A program made the position numbers and the translations under genes. Shown one piece after another: positions 23,335 through 35,480 of a stretch of 64,000 nucleotides of DNA (the stretch's first letter is position 1; every line of letters begins with the position of its first letter). The stretch is taken from assembly GCF_024586455.1 (NCBI RefSeq), contig NC_065921.1:10943401-11007400 (forward strand), in the 5' to 3' direction. The stretch comes from Bactrocera neohumeralis. Taxonomy: Eukaryota > Arthropoda > Insecta > Diptera > Tephritidae. The notes under the pieces are model-generated. The model saw only the letters and a list, made by a program, of their open reading frames with translations, was not told where the DNA came from and ran no database searches.

Positions 23335-23610
23335 ACTCTGAATAATTCCAGCAGCTTGCTGGGCGCGACTGAGGTGATGTGATCCCTGTTCACATAAATG
23401 GCTCATAGAGTCTTGAACCTGATCCTACAAATTGCTGGGCAATCCAGAATCAGATGTTCTGGAATGCCAGAGTTATTTGGACAAGTGCATCTGAGTGATG
23501 GTGACAAGGAGACGGAATTTGACTCGGCCTTGAGGTTGTAACCTCATAGTAGCAGCTTAGCTTAGCGCATTCCTGCTGCCAGTGCCGTTCTCTTTCCAGA
23601 GAGTTACAGT
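23335..23610 (-). pseudogene. 3' end of a non-LTR retrotransposon ORF2
   Basis: The minus strand reads NSGIPEHLILDCPAI near 23475, then a short tail ending in LLELFRVL and a stop near 23335. 'E..HLLL(D/S)CPA' is the conserved post-RNase-H C-terminus of R1/Jockey-group elements. Only the terminal part remains. Confidence 0.6.
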
Positions 23611-24125
23611 TTCGCTTAACTTTTTCTTTGTTGTACAATAATCTAGTTGCAAAGTAAGGCATATCAAATTTTGGCTGGATTAATTCCAAGAAATTTTAAA
23701 ATAATTTACAACAAATATTATCTGGTAACTATTAGACATATAATATCCATTAATCATTCTGATGCCATTAATTAAATTGTACAATATAAAAACCCAAATA
23801 TCCATGTTATCGTTATTTTATTTTGCTTGACTTGAATTATATATAAATCGGTCAAGGTTGCTTATTAGACATATTTATTTATAGAAAAACTAGTTGTTTC
23901 CGGACTTTTGGCAAAAGGAGCCTAAAGGGCATAGAAAAAAAACTAAAATATTTTGGCAAAACAACAACCAAAAGATTTCGAAATCAATTAATTATGCAGG
24001 TACTCAGCTTAACTGGGGGGAATTTTTCCAATAAATTAAAGGGTGTCGCAAAATTAACGCAATATTTAAATGTGTTGGCATTTATGTGATAAATTGTTGA
24101 TAACCCTAAAAAATAGCAAATCTAC
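23611..24125. other. No gene recognised
   Basis: AT-rich spacer between two retrotransposon ends. Nothing specific is seen. Confidence 0.5.
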
Positions 24126-24129
24126 AGCT

Positions 24130-24630
24130 GTGATTACTGTTGTTTTAACGGTTATCTAGTCCCCGTTTAAGTGGTAAGCTTTAGATAAATTGTCATCCAA
24201 TGAGGTCACCCAACGATAGGTCCAGGAAATGTGCTGCTTCGACGGTGTTGGACTGTAGGTGTAGCGGTGTCAGATGTGTGGGTTGTTAGAGTCTTACGGG
24301 GACTCGTTGTATGCTGGACATATATTTGATATGTCGAGAACTATTCTGAATAAGGAGGAGGTTAAACTGCTGTATCCAGAGCGAAGCTGCGCAAGCGTCA
24401 CTCTTGATTCTGGCGGCATTTCAAGCTTTTCGTCTGCAATGAGTGATGGTTTGACCCCAAGTACGCCATTCACTGGAAGGAGTAAGCGATGGTGTTTATG
24501 GCTCCACTGTGTATGGCAGTCAATGCATGTCTGAAGTTAGTTGCGTCCAAAGTCTTATTGACGTATTACCTTATGTCGTCGATATAGTGGAGGAAGGATC
24601 CCGTGTTATTCCTAGGAGACAGTTCCGTTT
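24130..24630 (-). mobile_element. 5'-truncated Jockey-type retrotransposon, 3' end
   Basis: Matches the 3' half of the element at 49310-50235 block by block: 'aacgg(g)ta..tagtcc', 'gtgctg(c)ttcgac', 'ggacatatat', 'gagcgaagctg'. Its terminus on the minus strand is CAA-rich, like the (CAA)n tail of the 49.3 kb copy. It ends roughly 145-175 bp before the TATA box and start site of the gene at 24840, in opposite orientation, so it is part of that gene's immediate upstream DNA. Confidence 0.7.
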
Positions 24631-24772
24631 GATGCGAAAAATTTAGATCGTGCGTTAATTTTGGGGCACCCTATATTATTATTACTCACTTGTTCAAAAA
24701 CCGAGCATTTTACAATCACTTTAATTATGATTGATATAGTTATAGCAAATAGATATGAAACAAAATAATTAA

Positions 24773-24810
24773 TATAAAAGCCAGCCACAATATCTAACCA
24801 GATCATTAAC
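24773..24810 (+). promoter_or_regulatory. Core promoter of the two-module cysteine protein gene
   Basis: TATAAAAG is at 24773-24780 and initiator TCATTA at 24804-24809 (start A about 24805). The 5' leader from initiator to ATG is nearly identical to that of the paralogue at 39.1 kb (both contain ACAGTTATAA, then CGAACTAAAGTG, then AAAACATG), so promoter and leader were duplicated with the gene. Confidence 0.85.
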
Positions 24811-24839
24811 ACAGTTATAACCGAACTAAAGTGCAAAAC

Positions 24840-25529
24840 ATGAAATTCGCAACGATCGCTTTATTCATGGTTGTGCTGCTCTTTGCAGTTAGCGAGGTAA
24901 ATTAATTATATTACTCCACACCTGCCTATAACAAAGAACATAAATATTATTTCTCCCAACGACAGGCAAGCATCATACCTGCCGAGCATTTGGATGGCAA
25001 TCACTTTTCCGAATGCATTCAGAAGTACCAATCACTGGTTACTGAATATTCGAACCTCGAGCAAGAAGCCAGGCAACAAATGATTGACTGTTTCCAAGAT
25101 GGCACCCAATGCTTTAAGCATTATGCGCCCATTATAGCCGCGATCAACCAACGCATGGCCACGGTAGATGCAAAAATTAGTTATTGCTGGCTATATGGAG
25201 TTGATTCAGAACCCGAAGCCTCTACAAGCACGTCCAGTACTGACTCTCCAGCAACAGAAGACACTACCGACTCTACTGCAACTAGTAGCCCAACTGGACC
25301 TGTGACCATTACCGATTGCTTGAACAGTTACCAACCACTAATTGCTGACTTAACGTCCAAGGAGAAAGCTGCTTTTAACCAAATGGTCGATTGCATGACT
25401 GCAGGCAATTCGCATGCGTTTTGCTCCGATAAATATGAGCCTGTTATAGATGAGATCAACTCCAGTATCTCAGCCGTTCACCAAAAATTTACAATGTGTT
25501 TGGAAGAAGCTGAGTCTGAGCGTATTTAA
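24840..25529 (+). CDS. Secreted protein with two four-cysteine modules
   Basis: Exon 1 (24840-24896) encodes a 19-residue signal peptide, MKFATIALFMVVLLFAVSE. A 69 bp phase-0 intron (24897-24965) follows, and exon 2 (24966-25529) starts ASIIPAEHLDG. The product is 206 residues. Module 1 has cysteines at 36, 61, 68 and 93. Module 2 has them at 137, 162, 172 and 197. Both follow Cys-X24-Cys-X6/9-Cys-X24-Cys, with Tyr at +4 after the first and third Cys and Pro at +6 after three of those four cysteines (IQKYQS lacks it), plus long amphipathic stretches, so a small disulphide-stapled helical fold is likely. A Ser/Thr-rich linker (residues 99-130) joins them. The Cys-X3-Tyr-X-Pro-Ile/Leu signature resembles that of the TsetseEP-type proteins at 51-62 kb, which suggests distant kinship. 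Function is unknown; an extracellular role is inferred. Confidence 0.85.
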
Positions 25530-26510
25530 TTTGATCAATGCTTCGATGCTGTCGGGATCACTATAATGTCTAACGTTTTCGATATTTTCATTTAATTAAT
25601 TAGATATTTCAAAGTAATTAGAAATCAATTGTATAAACAGAGTTTTATTTTTCTTAATTAATTAATTTTATGGAATGAATTCAATTTTTTCGTGGCCAGC
25701 AACACTTGGCAGATAATGGCGCAGTAACTTGCAGTGGCATCAGCCTCGCTGTTAAAACTTTCATTTCGTTTATTGATGTCGCCTGCCTGGCTTTCGAAGT
25801 TTTGAAGCACTCGAGTGCAGGTCCAATTAATTTCTGCATACTTTTACGACACCCACGTATGCTGTCCATATCTGTTGAAAATTCTAATTAAGTACGCCAC
25901 CATTGTAGTATACACATATGAGAGTGCTGCAATTAATTGTCCGAAAATCACGCTGCACTATTTTCAGCTTGTCTTTATGTCGTTCTTTGAATATGCGAAA
26001 ATGAAGCCACTACTAACGTTGTTGCTGGCGAGCTTAATGCCGCGAACGAATGTTTATTAACCAGCGCATGCGTTAACGCCACTAAAGCCAGCAACCGTAG
26101 GCACCAACGCAAGCAATTAAAACTGGTACGCAGTTGATAATATATTTGTGAGTGCACAAGTTTACAAAATTTTGTACATTTTCATGTGTGCTCGTATGAA
26201 AGCATGTGTAGTAGGGTAGGCCAAATGGAAAGTTAATATTTTTTCATTAAATAAGTTCAATTGAGAAAAGATATGAAAAATTTCAGAAATTTTTGAAATT
26301 GCTTTTAAGATTTAAGTTTGAGCTTTGACATCGATTAATCTTCAAACGAGTCGACTTAAGGAAAAATTATCATTACATTCGCTGTAGGTAGCTTCGCATT
26401 TTCACTATTCAATAATTTGTTTAAGTGCAGTAAATCAAAAATCAATAAATATTAATATTTTTTTCGTTAATTCGGACGATATTTTCAAAGTATATAAAAA
26501 AATATTAATG
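25530..26510. other. 3' flank and gene-free spacer
   Basis: No second gene is seen. No canonical AATAAA occurs directly after the stop; AT-rich 'attaattaatt' runs at about 25600-25670 could serve as a 3' end region. Confidence 0.45.
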
Positions 26511-26516
26511 ATAAAC

Positions 26517-26930
26517 TTTTTGGTTCACACACTAATGTTATGCGCAAATATACAAATATAAACTAATTAGGGTGGGTAAAAAAAAATAATATTTTCAGGA
26601 TAACTAAGGTCAAAAATAAACAAATAAATTTTTGGGTCACACCCTAATGTAATGCACAAAATTACTAATACATAGTAGATACTACTTAGAGTGGGTAAAA
26701 AAGTATAATATTTTCGCGGTAACAAAGCAAATATATAAACAATTAACTTTTTGGGTCACACCCTAATGTAATGTACAATTATACTAATATATAATCATTA
26801 GGGTGGGTAAAAATAATAATATTTTCACGATAACTGAGGAAAATAAAAGCTTCAATTTTTGTGTCACACCCTAATGTAACGTGCAAATGTACTAATTATA
26901 CTATTAGGATGGGTAAACAAAACTTAAGGA
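26517..26930. repeat. Tandem repeat of about 108-119 bp with internal hairpin arms
   Basis: Four units start at about 26517, 26629, 26748 and 26856 with TTTTTGGGTCACACCCTAAT or a close variant. Each unit also carries ATTAGGGTGGGTAAAA or a close variant some 35-40 bp later, so CACCCTAATG and CATTAGGGTG form inverted arms, perfect over 10 bp in the third unit. A partial copy may precede the first unit. No coding content. Confidence 0.85.
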
Positions 26931-27175
26931 CCTATTTTTCAGAGTACTAAGCGAAAACTAATATTTTTTTGAACCACCCTAATATTCAAAGAAAGTTTGA
27001 TTATTAGAAAGCAATTTTTTTTTATATGAATTTTATAAAAATACAAAAATAATAAAACTCACAGTACCTTTAAAATTCAGAGAGACTCTCTTAGAGGTGT
27101 CTAAGAACCAATTTTTCAAGGACCAAGCGGAAAAATACAATTGTTTTTTGAACCACCCTAATACTCACGAAAAAT
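26931..27175. repeat. Two diverged satellite copies of the hairpin repeat's CACCCTAAT block
   Basis: The words 'tttttgaaccaccctaata' occur at about 26964 and 27146. Each is preceded by a related '(g)tactaagcg / gaccaagcgg' block, with a period near 180 bp. They extend the tandem region at lower identity. Confidence 0.6.
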
Positions 27176-27179
27176 TGTA

Positions 27180-28824
27180 TGGTTATATTCATGTGCGTAC
27201 TCACATTTTCACACATTTCCTTATTTACCCACACAAGCGTAACTGTGGCATTGCGACTAGCACACGGTGAAAATGAACATGTGCGCGGGGGGTATACAAT
27301 TCCGAAAGTCGGTAATGTGAATTGTGCGTTTGGTCGACCGCACGGCAATTAGTTCAAGCTCTCTTCATATCACCAACAGCACTGATCTACGAAATTACTT
27401 TCCACTTCGCCGCACCGATTGCGGCAAGGCTTTGCACGTTGCCGTTGCAGTTATTGCGGCACTGTTCACGACTGTCACAGCGCAGCACTTCAACGCAGTC
27501 AACGCACGCGTTGGTGCAACTTCAAGTGGGTGCGCGTTGCGGTCAATTTTATTGCATTGCCTCATGTGGCATGCCAGAAATATGAAGCAATTTAGGAAGC
27601 GCGCACGGCGAAGGCAAGCGCCTGGAAGCAGTCAAAGCAGACAAGCTTTGCAAGTCATAGCTGACAGTGCAATAAAAGCGCATCAGCGTTTAAAAAATAA
27701 ATGACAATGCCGCACAACTACTACTATACCTATATGTACGTATAGCACAAGGCAAGCGGAACACCTTCAGGCAGCTGCGGCAGCGCCTGTTGCTTACGCG
27801 CAGCTGTGCGCCTATGTCCTACTCTCCGGCAACTTTAGCTGTCACTTCAAGTTTAAGTAAATTACTAAGCCATCAATCACAGTGTGCAAGGTAAAGTTTA
27901 TAAGAAAAGCAGCAGCACACACACATATACATACATATATGTATATGAAGTTACTGTTTAGTAGCGCTGCCAACGCTGCCTTTTTGACAACATCTAACAC
28001 CTTCGCTGCAGCACACATCTTTGTAGTTTCGTAATGTTTTCACAGCAATTTCTCTTACAGCTACTGGATGCGTTGCATCCACACACTCACACACACACTT
28101 ACCCAGCCACTTGCATTGCTGCTATTTTCATTACTCTGGCTGTTGCTGCTGTTGTTGTAGCCGTGCTGACTGCTCATGGTGAATGTGCCAGCCATCACTC
28201 AGCGTCGTAAAATTTCTAAGCGAAAATGACATGAAATGCAGCCAGCTATCGGCTGCAAGTAGCAAGCGAGGCTACAATACATATCAACGGCGCTTCAACG
28301 CCATGCAAAATATTCCCATAGATCTAATATAATCACAAAATGACGAAGGCTCTATCTTCTCTTACTTCTCGGCAACACTTTTCACTCCATTGAATTTGAC
28401 TCAGAATATTTTTAAGAGCGAAGAATGCAACGAAAAAGTTCAGCGATTGATGTAACATGTATTATGTGGGAAGCTGTATTTTGTAATTTAAAGGACTGAC
28501 GCAAAAGTTTGTACTATTTTGAGGTAAACAATCCATAGATATATCGTTTTTGGCGATCTTTCAACATTTCGATCTCAATTTGTATTATAATACCCTATAT
28601 TTTGCTGCAATCTCGACAATTTCCTAACAAGCAGTCTTTCCTGATTTCTAAGCATAGAAAAAAGTGGGGTGGGAGCTAGTTTCAAAAAGTGCGGTTAAAT
28701 TAGTAAGCCACTTGAAGTTCAATATAGGCCTTTTTCGCATCTACTTTCAAGGTAGTAGCATTTTCCTACTTACTAAACACAAGTTTTTCTCTCGCAATAC
28801 TCAAATATAACTCAACAGGACAAT
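27180..28824. other. No gene recognised
   Basis: Somewhat GC-richer at 27200-28320. An open frame at 27324-27704 (126 codons) has no motif, no clear promoter and compositional features of non-coding DNA, so I do not call it. CA microsatellites lie near 27918 and 28082. Confidence 0.4.
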
Positions 28825-29650
28825 TTTTAGTCACCTAGGTTAGGTTAGATGGCTGATCGAAGATCGCACGTGGACTGCTATGTGTAGTCCTTTGTGAAGG
28901 CATAGAAAAGAAGAACTCCTGTGTCCGGACTTATAAATTAGCAAAACTCTAAGTAGCCAACACAAGGGATGATTTCCACTCCCGCCAGTCCGGTGGTAAA
29001 CGCTTCCACGTGCTTAAGTCTTGATCCTCCAAACGCGGGACAGTCAAGAAGAAAGTGTTGAGTTCTTCCCCCCTCATATGCTTCCATTCAGCTCCTGAAA
29101 ATGGCGTCTGGTAAGGTTCCCAACTCTACAGCATGGACGGTAGTAGGGCATGGGGCCGTTAACAGCTAAACAACTAGGAAGTGGAAAGCCTTACTGAGGG
29201 CAAAGACATCACTAAGTCTCCTGCGATCGATCTTTTTTGCGACAGCGCATATACCGGTGGTGGCCCAGCTCTGACAAAGCTTCCGCGAAGCCCAGCTATC
29301 TATATAATATTATAACACAAGAGGATTTGGGAGCACCGTCCCATCCCATTCTACCGATATCGATTCTGGAATAACATTCCTTGCTTGCTCATCAGCTGTG
29401 CAATTTCCAGCGATTTCGCTATGTCCCGGCATCCAGACCAGTCTTATCATAAGACACTTGAGGCTATTGATAGCGAGGTGAGGTCAGGCACCAACCCTAA
29501 ACGCACTGTAAATGAGTTCAAAGATATTATCGTCGCTCTGCTATCTGAGTGAGTAGTCACTTCTCTGAAGGAGGCTGCATTCCGGAGCAACAGATCTACT
29601 GCTACCTTAATGATTGCAACCTCAGCTTGGAAGACATTTTAGTCAACTAT
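28825..29650 (-). pseudogene. Non-LTR retrotransposon RNase H and C-terminal region
   Basis: Reading the minus strand: WMPGHSEIAGNCTADEQAR near 29370-29430, the RNase H motif WxPGHxxxxGNxxAD with Asp present. Next come a SWATTG segment and a terminal HFLLDCPAFGGSRLKH near 29020-29065. Frames are broken by stops. The family also occurs at 43738-44440. Together these identify an ORF2 3' end of the I/R1/Jockey group that carries RNase H. Confidence 0.75.
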
Positions 29651-30411
29651 CTTCACCAAAAATCTCAAGACTCTCATAAACCAATTCTTCTACAAATACA
29701 AAATACTCATATACAATGAAACCACGTGTTTGCCTTTCATAGAAACCATAGACGTTTTTCAGCCGATCTGATACTTGTTAGTTATCATAGCAATATGTAC
29801 ATATGTATATGATAACTTGTATCCAACTCCTCAGAAAAGTCCTACTCTAGAAAGCGCTCAACATCCATTTTTAAAGACCCAACAGCTTATTGTGAGAAAT
29901 AAGTAGTCGCGAACGACGAGAATTCTGTGTTACAAAAAAAGCACTGTATAAGTAAAAAGTGACCAACTGCACTGCTCTTTTATCTGCATCGATTTAACCT
30001 GTACTCCGATGATACCTAACATTCGCACTTAACATCGAGCCCGGTCGGTGTGTAATCTATTCGAAAGAAAACTAAGCACTCCAGTGATTGATCAGCGGAA
30101 GAAAACCAAATGTTAAAAACTTATTATTGAACAAGGTATTGTGTTTAAGTTGTTGTTGACTATTATCAATATTTTAACAATGAATCAGAAATAAATAAAA
30201 AGATAACTTTCTTTTGTAAATATTTAATTATTTGTATAAATGACTGATCGCCTGTGCCATGTGTTAAATATATTCAAACAGAAAGTAAAAGCCAATGATT
30301 GCTGTTGATATTGTTTTAAAATAGAATGTTACCTTATACCGTGGAAAAAACATATGGGAAGGCGGTAAATAATTAAGCTCATAATTGACTTATGGAATCA
30401 ATTATTTTAAC
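29651..30411. other. No gene recognised
   Basis: AT-rich spacer with no supported exon or repeat. Confidence 0.5.
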
Positions 30412-30717
30412 GGGTGATCCAAGTAGATGTACTTTTTCAATAGTCAGTTTTTGTGACATATCACGCCTCCTGTGTCGTGGACACCAAGATCGTATCATAT
30501 AACACCGTTAGACTTTCCTTCGATTCAAGCTCGAACGAGTCATCGAATATTGGACTCAACGGGTGGACCATCTGAGACGTCGCCGCCGCCAACATTTAAA
30601 AGATAACTTTTTTTTAAAGGAGATAATCTGAAAAAAATAAATTTCAAATAATTTTTTTTTGTATGATGATAAAATTTTTTACTTTAAAAAAAGTAGGGAA
30701 GCTCAAAATGGATCACC
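30412..30717 (+). mobile_element. 306-bp deletion derivative of the GGGTGATCC-TIR element
   Basis: Starts GGGTGATCCAAGTAGATGTA, identical at the start to the element at 63538, and ends with the inverted GGATCACC at 30710-30717. Between the ends, only a sliver of the transposase 3' region remains (compare 'atcgaatattggactcaacg' with 'atcgaaaattggactcgacg' at 22572). It is a MITE-like internally deleted copy. Confidence 0.8.
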
Positions 30718-33700
30718 ATTTATATATACATTTACAATTAACACTAGGCGCTTAAATAGCTAAAACTTAAGTTGCTTCTAAATATTGAAAAGCTCTTAAG
30801 TACTATTAGTCATTTAGGCTCACATACTCTATAAGCAGTTCAAGTAAGGTCAGTCTTATTTTCTTAAAAAAAAAACACAATGATAAACCAAAAAGCACAA
30901 AATTCTTATTACTGCGTGCCAAATGGATTCCAATCTTCACCATACCTAAATTACAACAGAAATATAGTGTCACTTTCGTCACACTTTATCATTCGGAACA
31001 ACACATTACAGCCTTAACTAAATGAAAGTGTAGCTGACCCCCAATCCTGTTGTGCTCTGTGGCAGTTATTTACCTGAGAAGCGTTAGTTATGCGCTTTTG
31101 TAACATGATGTTGTTCTTTCTAGTTATCCCCTCATGTTAGTTTATGTGCAAAACGATTTATGGCATTTATTATTAAACTTTGCCACCTGCAAAAAGTGGT
31201 TACGCACATTTGTCGCCTCAAAAAGTTGCTACAAAACACATACACAGGCACCTACAATTATACTTGTCTGCCAAAGACGTTCCCTGTTGGTCAGTTCTGG
31301 AAGATAAATGAAGTTAAATGTTTGGTAGTTAGTTTGGAATAGAATTGGGTTGTGAAAAATAAAGGGAGACTTGAGAACAGTTTCATAAAGTAAGAACTGA
31401 AATAAAATGTAATTTTAGTTATTGTATGAAACATTGAAATGCATTAAGCAATAATATTTCCACTTAAATAATTTTATAGCCTACCTTCAGGCTGAATACG
31501 CTGTTTGTAGTATACCTTTAGGATGCTTTCAAATTAAATATCGCTTTTTATTTATGCGTTATTTATTGCAAATGCAACACTAGAAAATAAAATATATTGA
31601 AAACACAACTTACTCGCCAATACTTCGGTAATCAACTCATTTACCGACTGGGTATGCGCTTTGCTTGAAGTTAGTGTGGAGGGAAAATGCTTGCACTTCT
31701 AAAGCAATAAACACAACCGTACGATAAAAGATGCACTTAAATAACAAATTGTAGCTTGGCGAGTGGCAAATGAAAATAGGGGTCACAATCCTTTCACTCG
31801 TGTGCGCTCATACATTTCGCTGCATGAGTGTATTGTAAAAGTTGATTTTGTTGTTGCAGAGATAAGTTACATTTTACCGAAGAAGCCATATACCTAACTA
31901 AAAAGCACCACAGCTCCAACATATGATTGCCACATAAAGCAATTTAAAGGATCTTTTGAGTTTTAGTAGGGAGGCAGTATAAGAAAAATTTGAGACTGTG
32001 CTTTTGGGGAATATTTTTGAGTCTTAAAACTATAAAGCGATACAAGGTTAAGTGCATAGCTGAGCAGTAACCGTTTATACAATATAAGAGACATTTACGG
32101 CAGAGGTTGCGCAGTTTATCCTTGAAGGTTCATATAATAGACTAATAGGTTACTAGAGCTTCATAGGTTTTGTCAACCATATCTATAGCTAAATTTGAAG
32201 CTTGGGTTGTAAATAATAGCTGAAATATCTTAAACACAGTATATATAGTTTTTGAAAAATATCAGAAAATATAGCTATAGTGTCTTGTGCATTCAAATTA
32301 TACCTCTAGAAATTCGAATGCACGAAATTTGCCGAAGAGCAACTACAAATATAATATTTGTTAGACACTTTTTTCAACTTTATATCTCCTTCATTATATT
32401 TATTGCAAATATGCATTAATAATATCTTCCAAATAGTATTCATAAATGTTTAATTTAAAATTAAATTTAGCTCACTTGGTTACCCTATGCATTAGACGGC
32501 GTGGAATGGTTAGAGTTGGCAAAATTGCAAGTGCAATTCAAATTTGTAGATAAAATTGAAAAAGAGGATTCTATACGCATGTTTGTTCCGTTACTGTTGC
32601 TACTCCTTTTTATTATTGTAAGGAATTGTTGGTTTGCTTTCAAAAAGGTACGTGGCTACATTGTTCTCAGATAGAGTTCACATACATATACCCTGCGTTC
32701 AAACATATGTAAATAGTTGTTTCTGGCTGCTAAAAGTAATAAAGCACTTATGTATATAAATACAAGCAAATTTTGAATGTAGCTAAAAGGACAAGTTACA
32801 TCATTGAAGTTAATATACTACAATTTTGAATTGACACTTATATCAAATAGTTTTTTAGTTCCAGAATTCTATGGTGTTGCCACTCAGTTCAATTAACTCC
32901 ATCAGTTTATTTCAAAATGCGTTTTTCTGGACTCAAAATCTTGAAATTGGTTGATTAATAACTTGAATATTCTTCATTTCCTACACGAGTGTTCCTACAA
33001 TGATCTACCTGTCTTTGGTCCGGCCAAAAATAGAAGTAAAGCAGCCCAAAAATATCAAAAGTTGTGGGTAAAATTAAACTTTTTTTAAATCGCCGCCATT
33101 TGTATTTTTTTTTAACCCAGGTTCATCGAACAGACAATATCTTTTAGAAAGATTTTTGTTCTTGAAGGTTTCATCTTCTTAGCTGACCGCAAATCACAGC
33201 AGCAACGGAAGAAGTGTTTTAACGTCGTCGGAGATCACAAAATTTTTTATAAAATGTTTACTGTATATTCTTAAAATATGTATAAGTATACCCTTAAAGT
33301 TGAAAAACTATTTATATAGTATTTTCATAACTACCACAAATCGCCTTTTTTAGCCAATTCAATATTTGAGGCTCAATATAATATTCTTAGCTACAAACGT
33401 TGAAGGCGAAGAACGTAGGAGTTGTGTTCAGATCTCTCGGTATCGCACTGGTTAGAGAAATGTTAACTTTGTTTGTTAGATGAAAACTCATATCAAATAT
33501 TGAATATACTAGGGGCACTAAACAACAATGTGTGAGTGAAAAAATGGACGCGATCGTTTTCTTCTGACATCAAAACATATATTTTGTGAATATTTTAAAT
33601 GAAAAGTACAAACCTCAGCTCAGTTAAATAAATTAATGTTTAATATAAAAAAATAAACGATTTTCGTGATATTTGGCTTCAAGAAGGTCATTTCTAAGCC

Positions 33701-35005
33701 TCCAACAATAATCTGCTAGCATTTATATTATCGATTGCCTTTCATGATGCTTCTCCATAAAGAATATGGCATGGCGGAACCTCACGCCCTTTTCGTCACT
33801 CACATGAGCTAAATTTGCCGGAAAGAAATCTATATGATAGTTCGGCATATACGAGTATAATTTTAAGGACACATTACAAGTCAAGGCTATATATGGCATT
33901 AAAATTTCATCAGATTTTAAGATTTTTTTTTTAAACTTTGAAAAATAACAGAGTTATGTGCTGTCTTCGGAGGTGCCAAACAAGGTGTCCCAACTGCTGA
34001 CATGATTCCAGCCGAATTATAAAGGTTGTTAAAGTTGAAGATATTTCCTATACAACAACCTATGAGCTTTGAAAAATATCCAAAATTAACAAAATAGTGC
34101 AGTTTTGAAAAAAAATCGTTTTTTTTAGGTAAAAACTGGTCGTTTTTTAATGCCAAATTGACAATTTTAAGCCAATCAAAAAAATCGTAGGTCATTGTAT
34201 AGTAAATTTATTCAACAATACCCGTTTGAAGTCGATCGGCCAATTTCTCGATGAGTTATGATGTCAGCAATTTTGAAAAATGTCATTTCGAGAAAAACGC
34301 GTTTTAAATTTCACTTTTATATGTTGGCACCTCTTAACGCTGCCATTCAAACACTATTCCAGATACGACCTTGCCGTTTTCACAGAATATTTTCGGAAAT
34401 TTAAATTATCAAATATTTATTTTGAATGTTTCACACTGATTTAACCCCTTAAGTCTTTGTAATTTTCCGATTTATGGTTTTTTAAAAAATTTTTCCTTCA
34501 AAGCGCTTATCCATATATGTATTTAGTATATGGATATTGAGGATACACTTGCATAAACAGAAATCATCACAAAATTTTTGTGAAAAAACAGTATCTACCA
34601 ATATTACAGATAAGAGTTTTAGTTGAATATTCGAACTGCACATTTGAGGTTCTCTTGAATACCATCCAATTTCATGGAAAACGTCACAGGTCATCAAGGC
34701 AGATAAACCTTGGAAAGACCCAACACAGCCGTCTTCATACAGACCATTCAGTCTTCTACCCTGCTTTTCTAAAATATTTGATTTAAAGAATAGACCACTG
34801 ATGAATGACTTTTCTAAAATATTTGATCTTCCAAAGAATAATCTATTGACTTCAATTTTGCGGATGGACGGCTTTAGTTAAAGTAACAAATATTAGCGGA
34901 ATATTAGCGCTTAAGTTATGTCGAAGAATGGCTTATAAATGTGAATGAACAAAAGTGTAATTTTCGTTAAGACCAAAAATGTGCCCGGCAGTAAATGTGA
35001 ACAAT
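30718..35005. other. Gene-poor stretch
   Basis: No confident gene. AT-rich unique sequence to about 33000. Low-complexity interspersed repeat words occur at about 33080-33260 and 33920-34350, including 'gagaaaaacgcgtttt' at about 34290, shared with 15837. A possible signal-peptide-like reading at 32579 is discussed in the findings but not called. Confidence 0.4.
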
Positions 35006-35009
35006 ATTC

Positions 35010-35480
35010 AGTACTTCAAGTGAATGAACTTATCTCGGTATCCATTTATATAGAAATAATAGATAAAAGCTGCAAATTTAAATTGGCTTTTAAATAAAAA
35101 CTCTAAACTTAGCCTAAACAACAAAGAATTTTTATACAATGCACTCATAGAGCCGATTTGGTTGTAGGGCATTCAACTGTAGGGTACGACACCTGCAACT
35201 AATATTGATATAATACAAAAGTTGTAATCGAAAATGCTTAGAACAATCACTCGTTCGACTTGGTACTCGCGTAATGAAAATATCCATAAAGTTCTCGGTA
35301 TTCCTATGGTAAAGAAAAAAGTAGAGGACAGCAGAATGAAATATATATAACTTTGAAATCACACAAGCTCACTGGCTAATGCTTTAGTACATTCCTGCTA
35401 TCAAACATCCTTAAAAAAGAGATATGCCTGCTTACTAAAGAGCAAAGTATCACTAAAACAGCTCATTCACTTGCTTGAGA
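35010..35480 (+). pseudogene. Jockey-type reverse transcriptase C-terminal fragment
   Basis: The plus strand reads NWLLNKNSKLSLNNKEFLYN, ALIEPIWL-GIQL-GTTPAT, then SKMLRTITRSTWYSRNENIH and KVLGIPMVK. This matches the Jockey thumb-like region ('LL..KS.LSL.NKLLLYKa...P.WTYGIQLWG'). Both Trp codons expected in 'tYGIQLWG' read as stops, so the copy is dead. Confidence 0.75.

Noticed and set aside
27324..27704. 126-codon plus-strand frame
   Set aside because: Looks composition-driven; no recognisable domain, and no promoter or splice pattern was found to support it.
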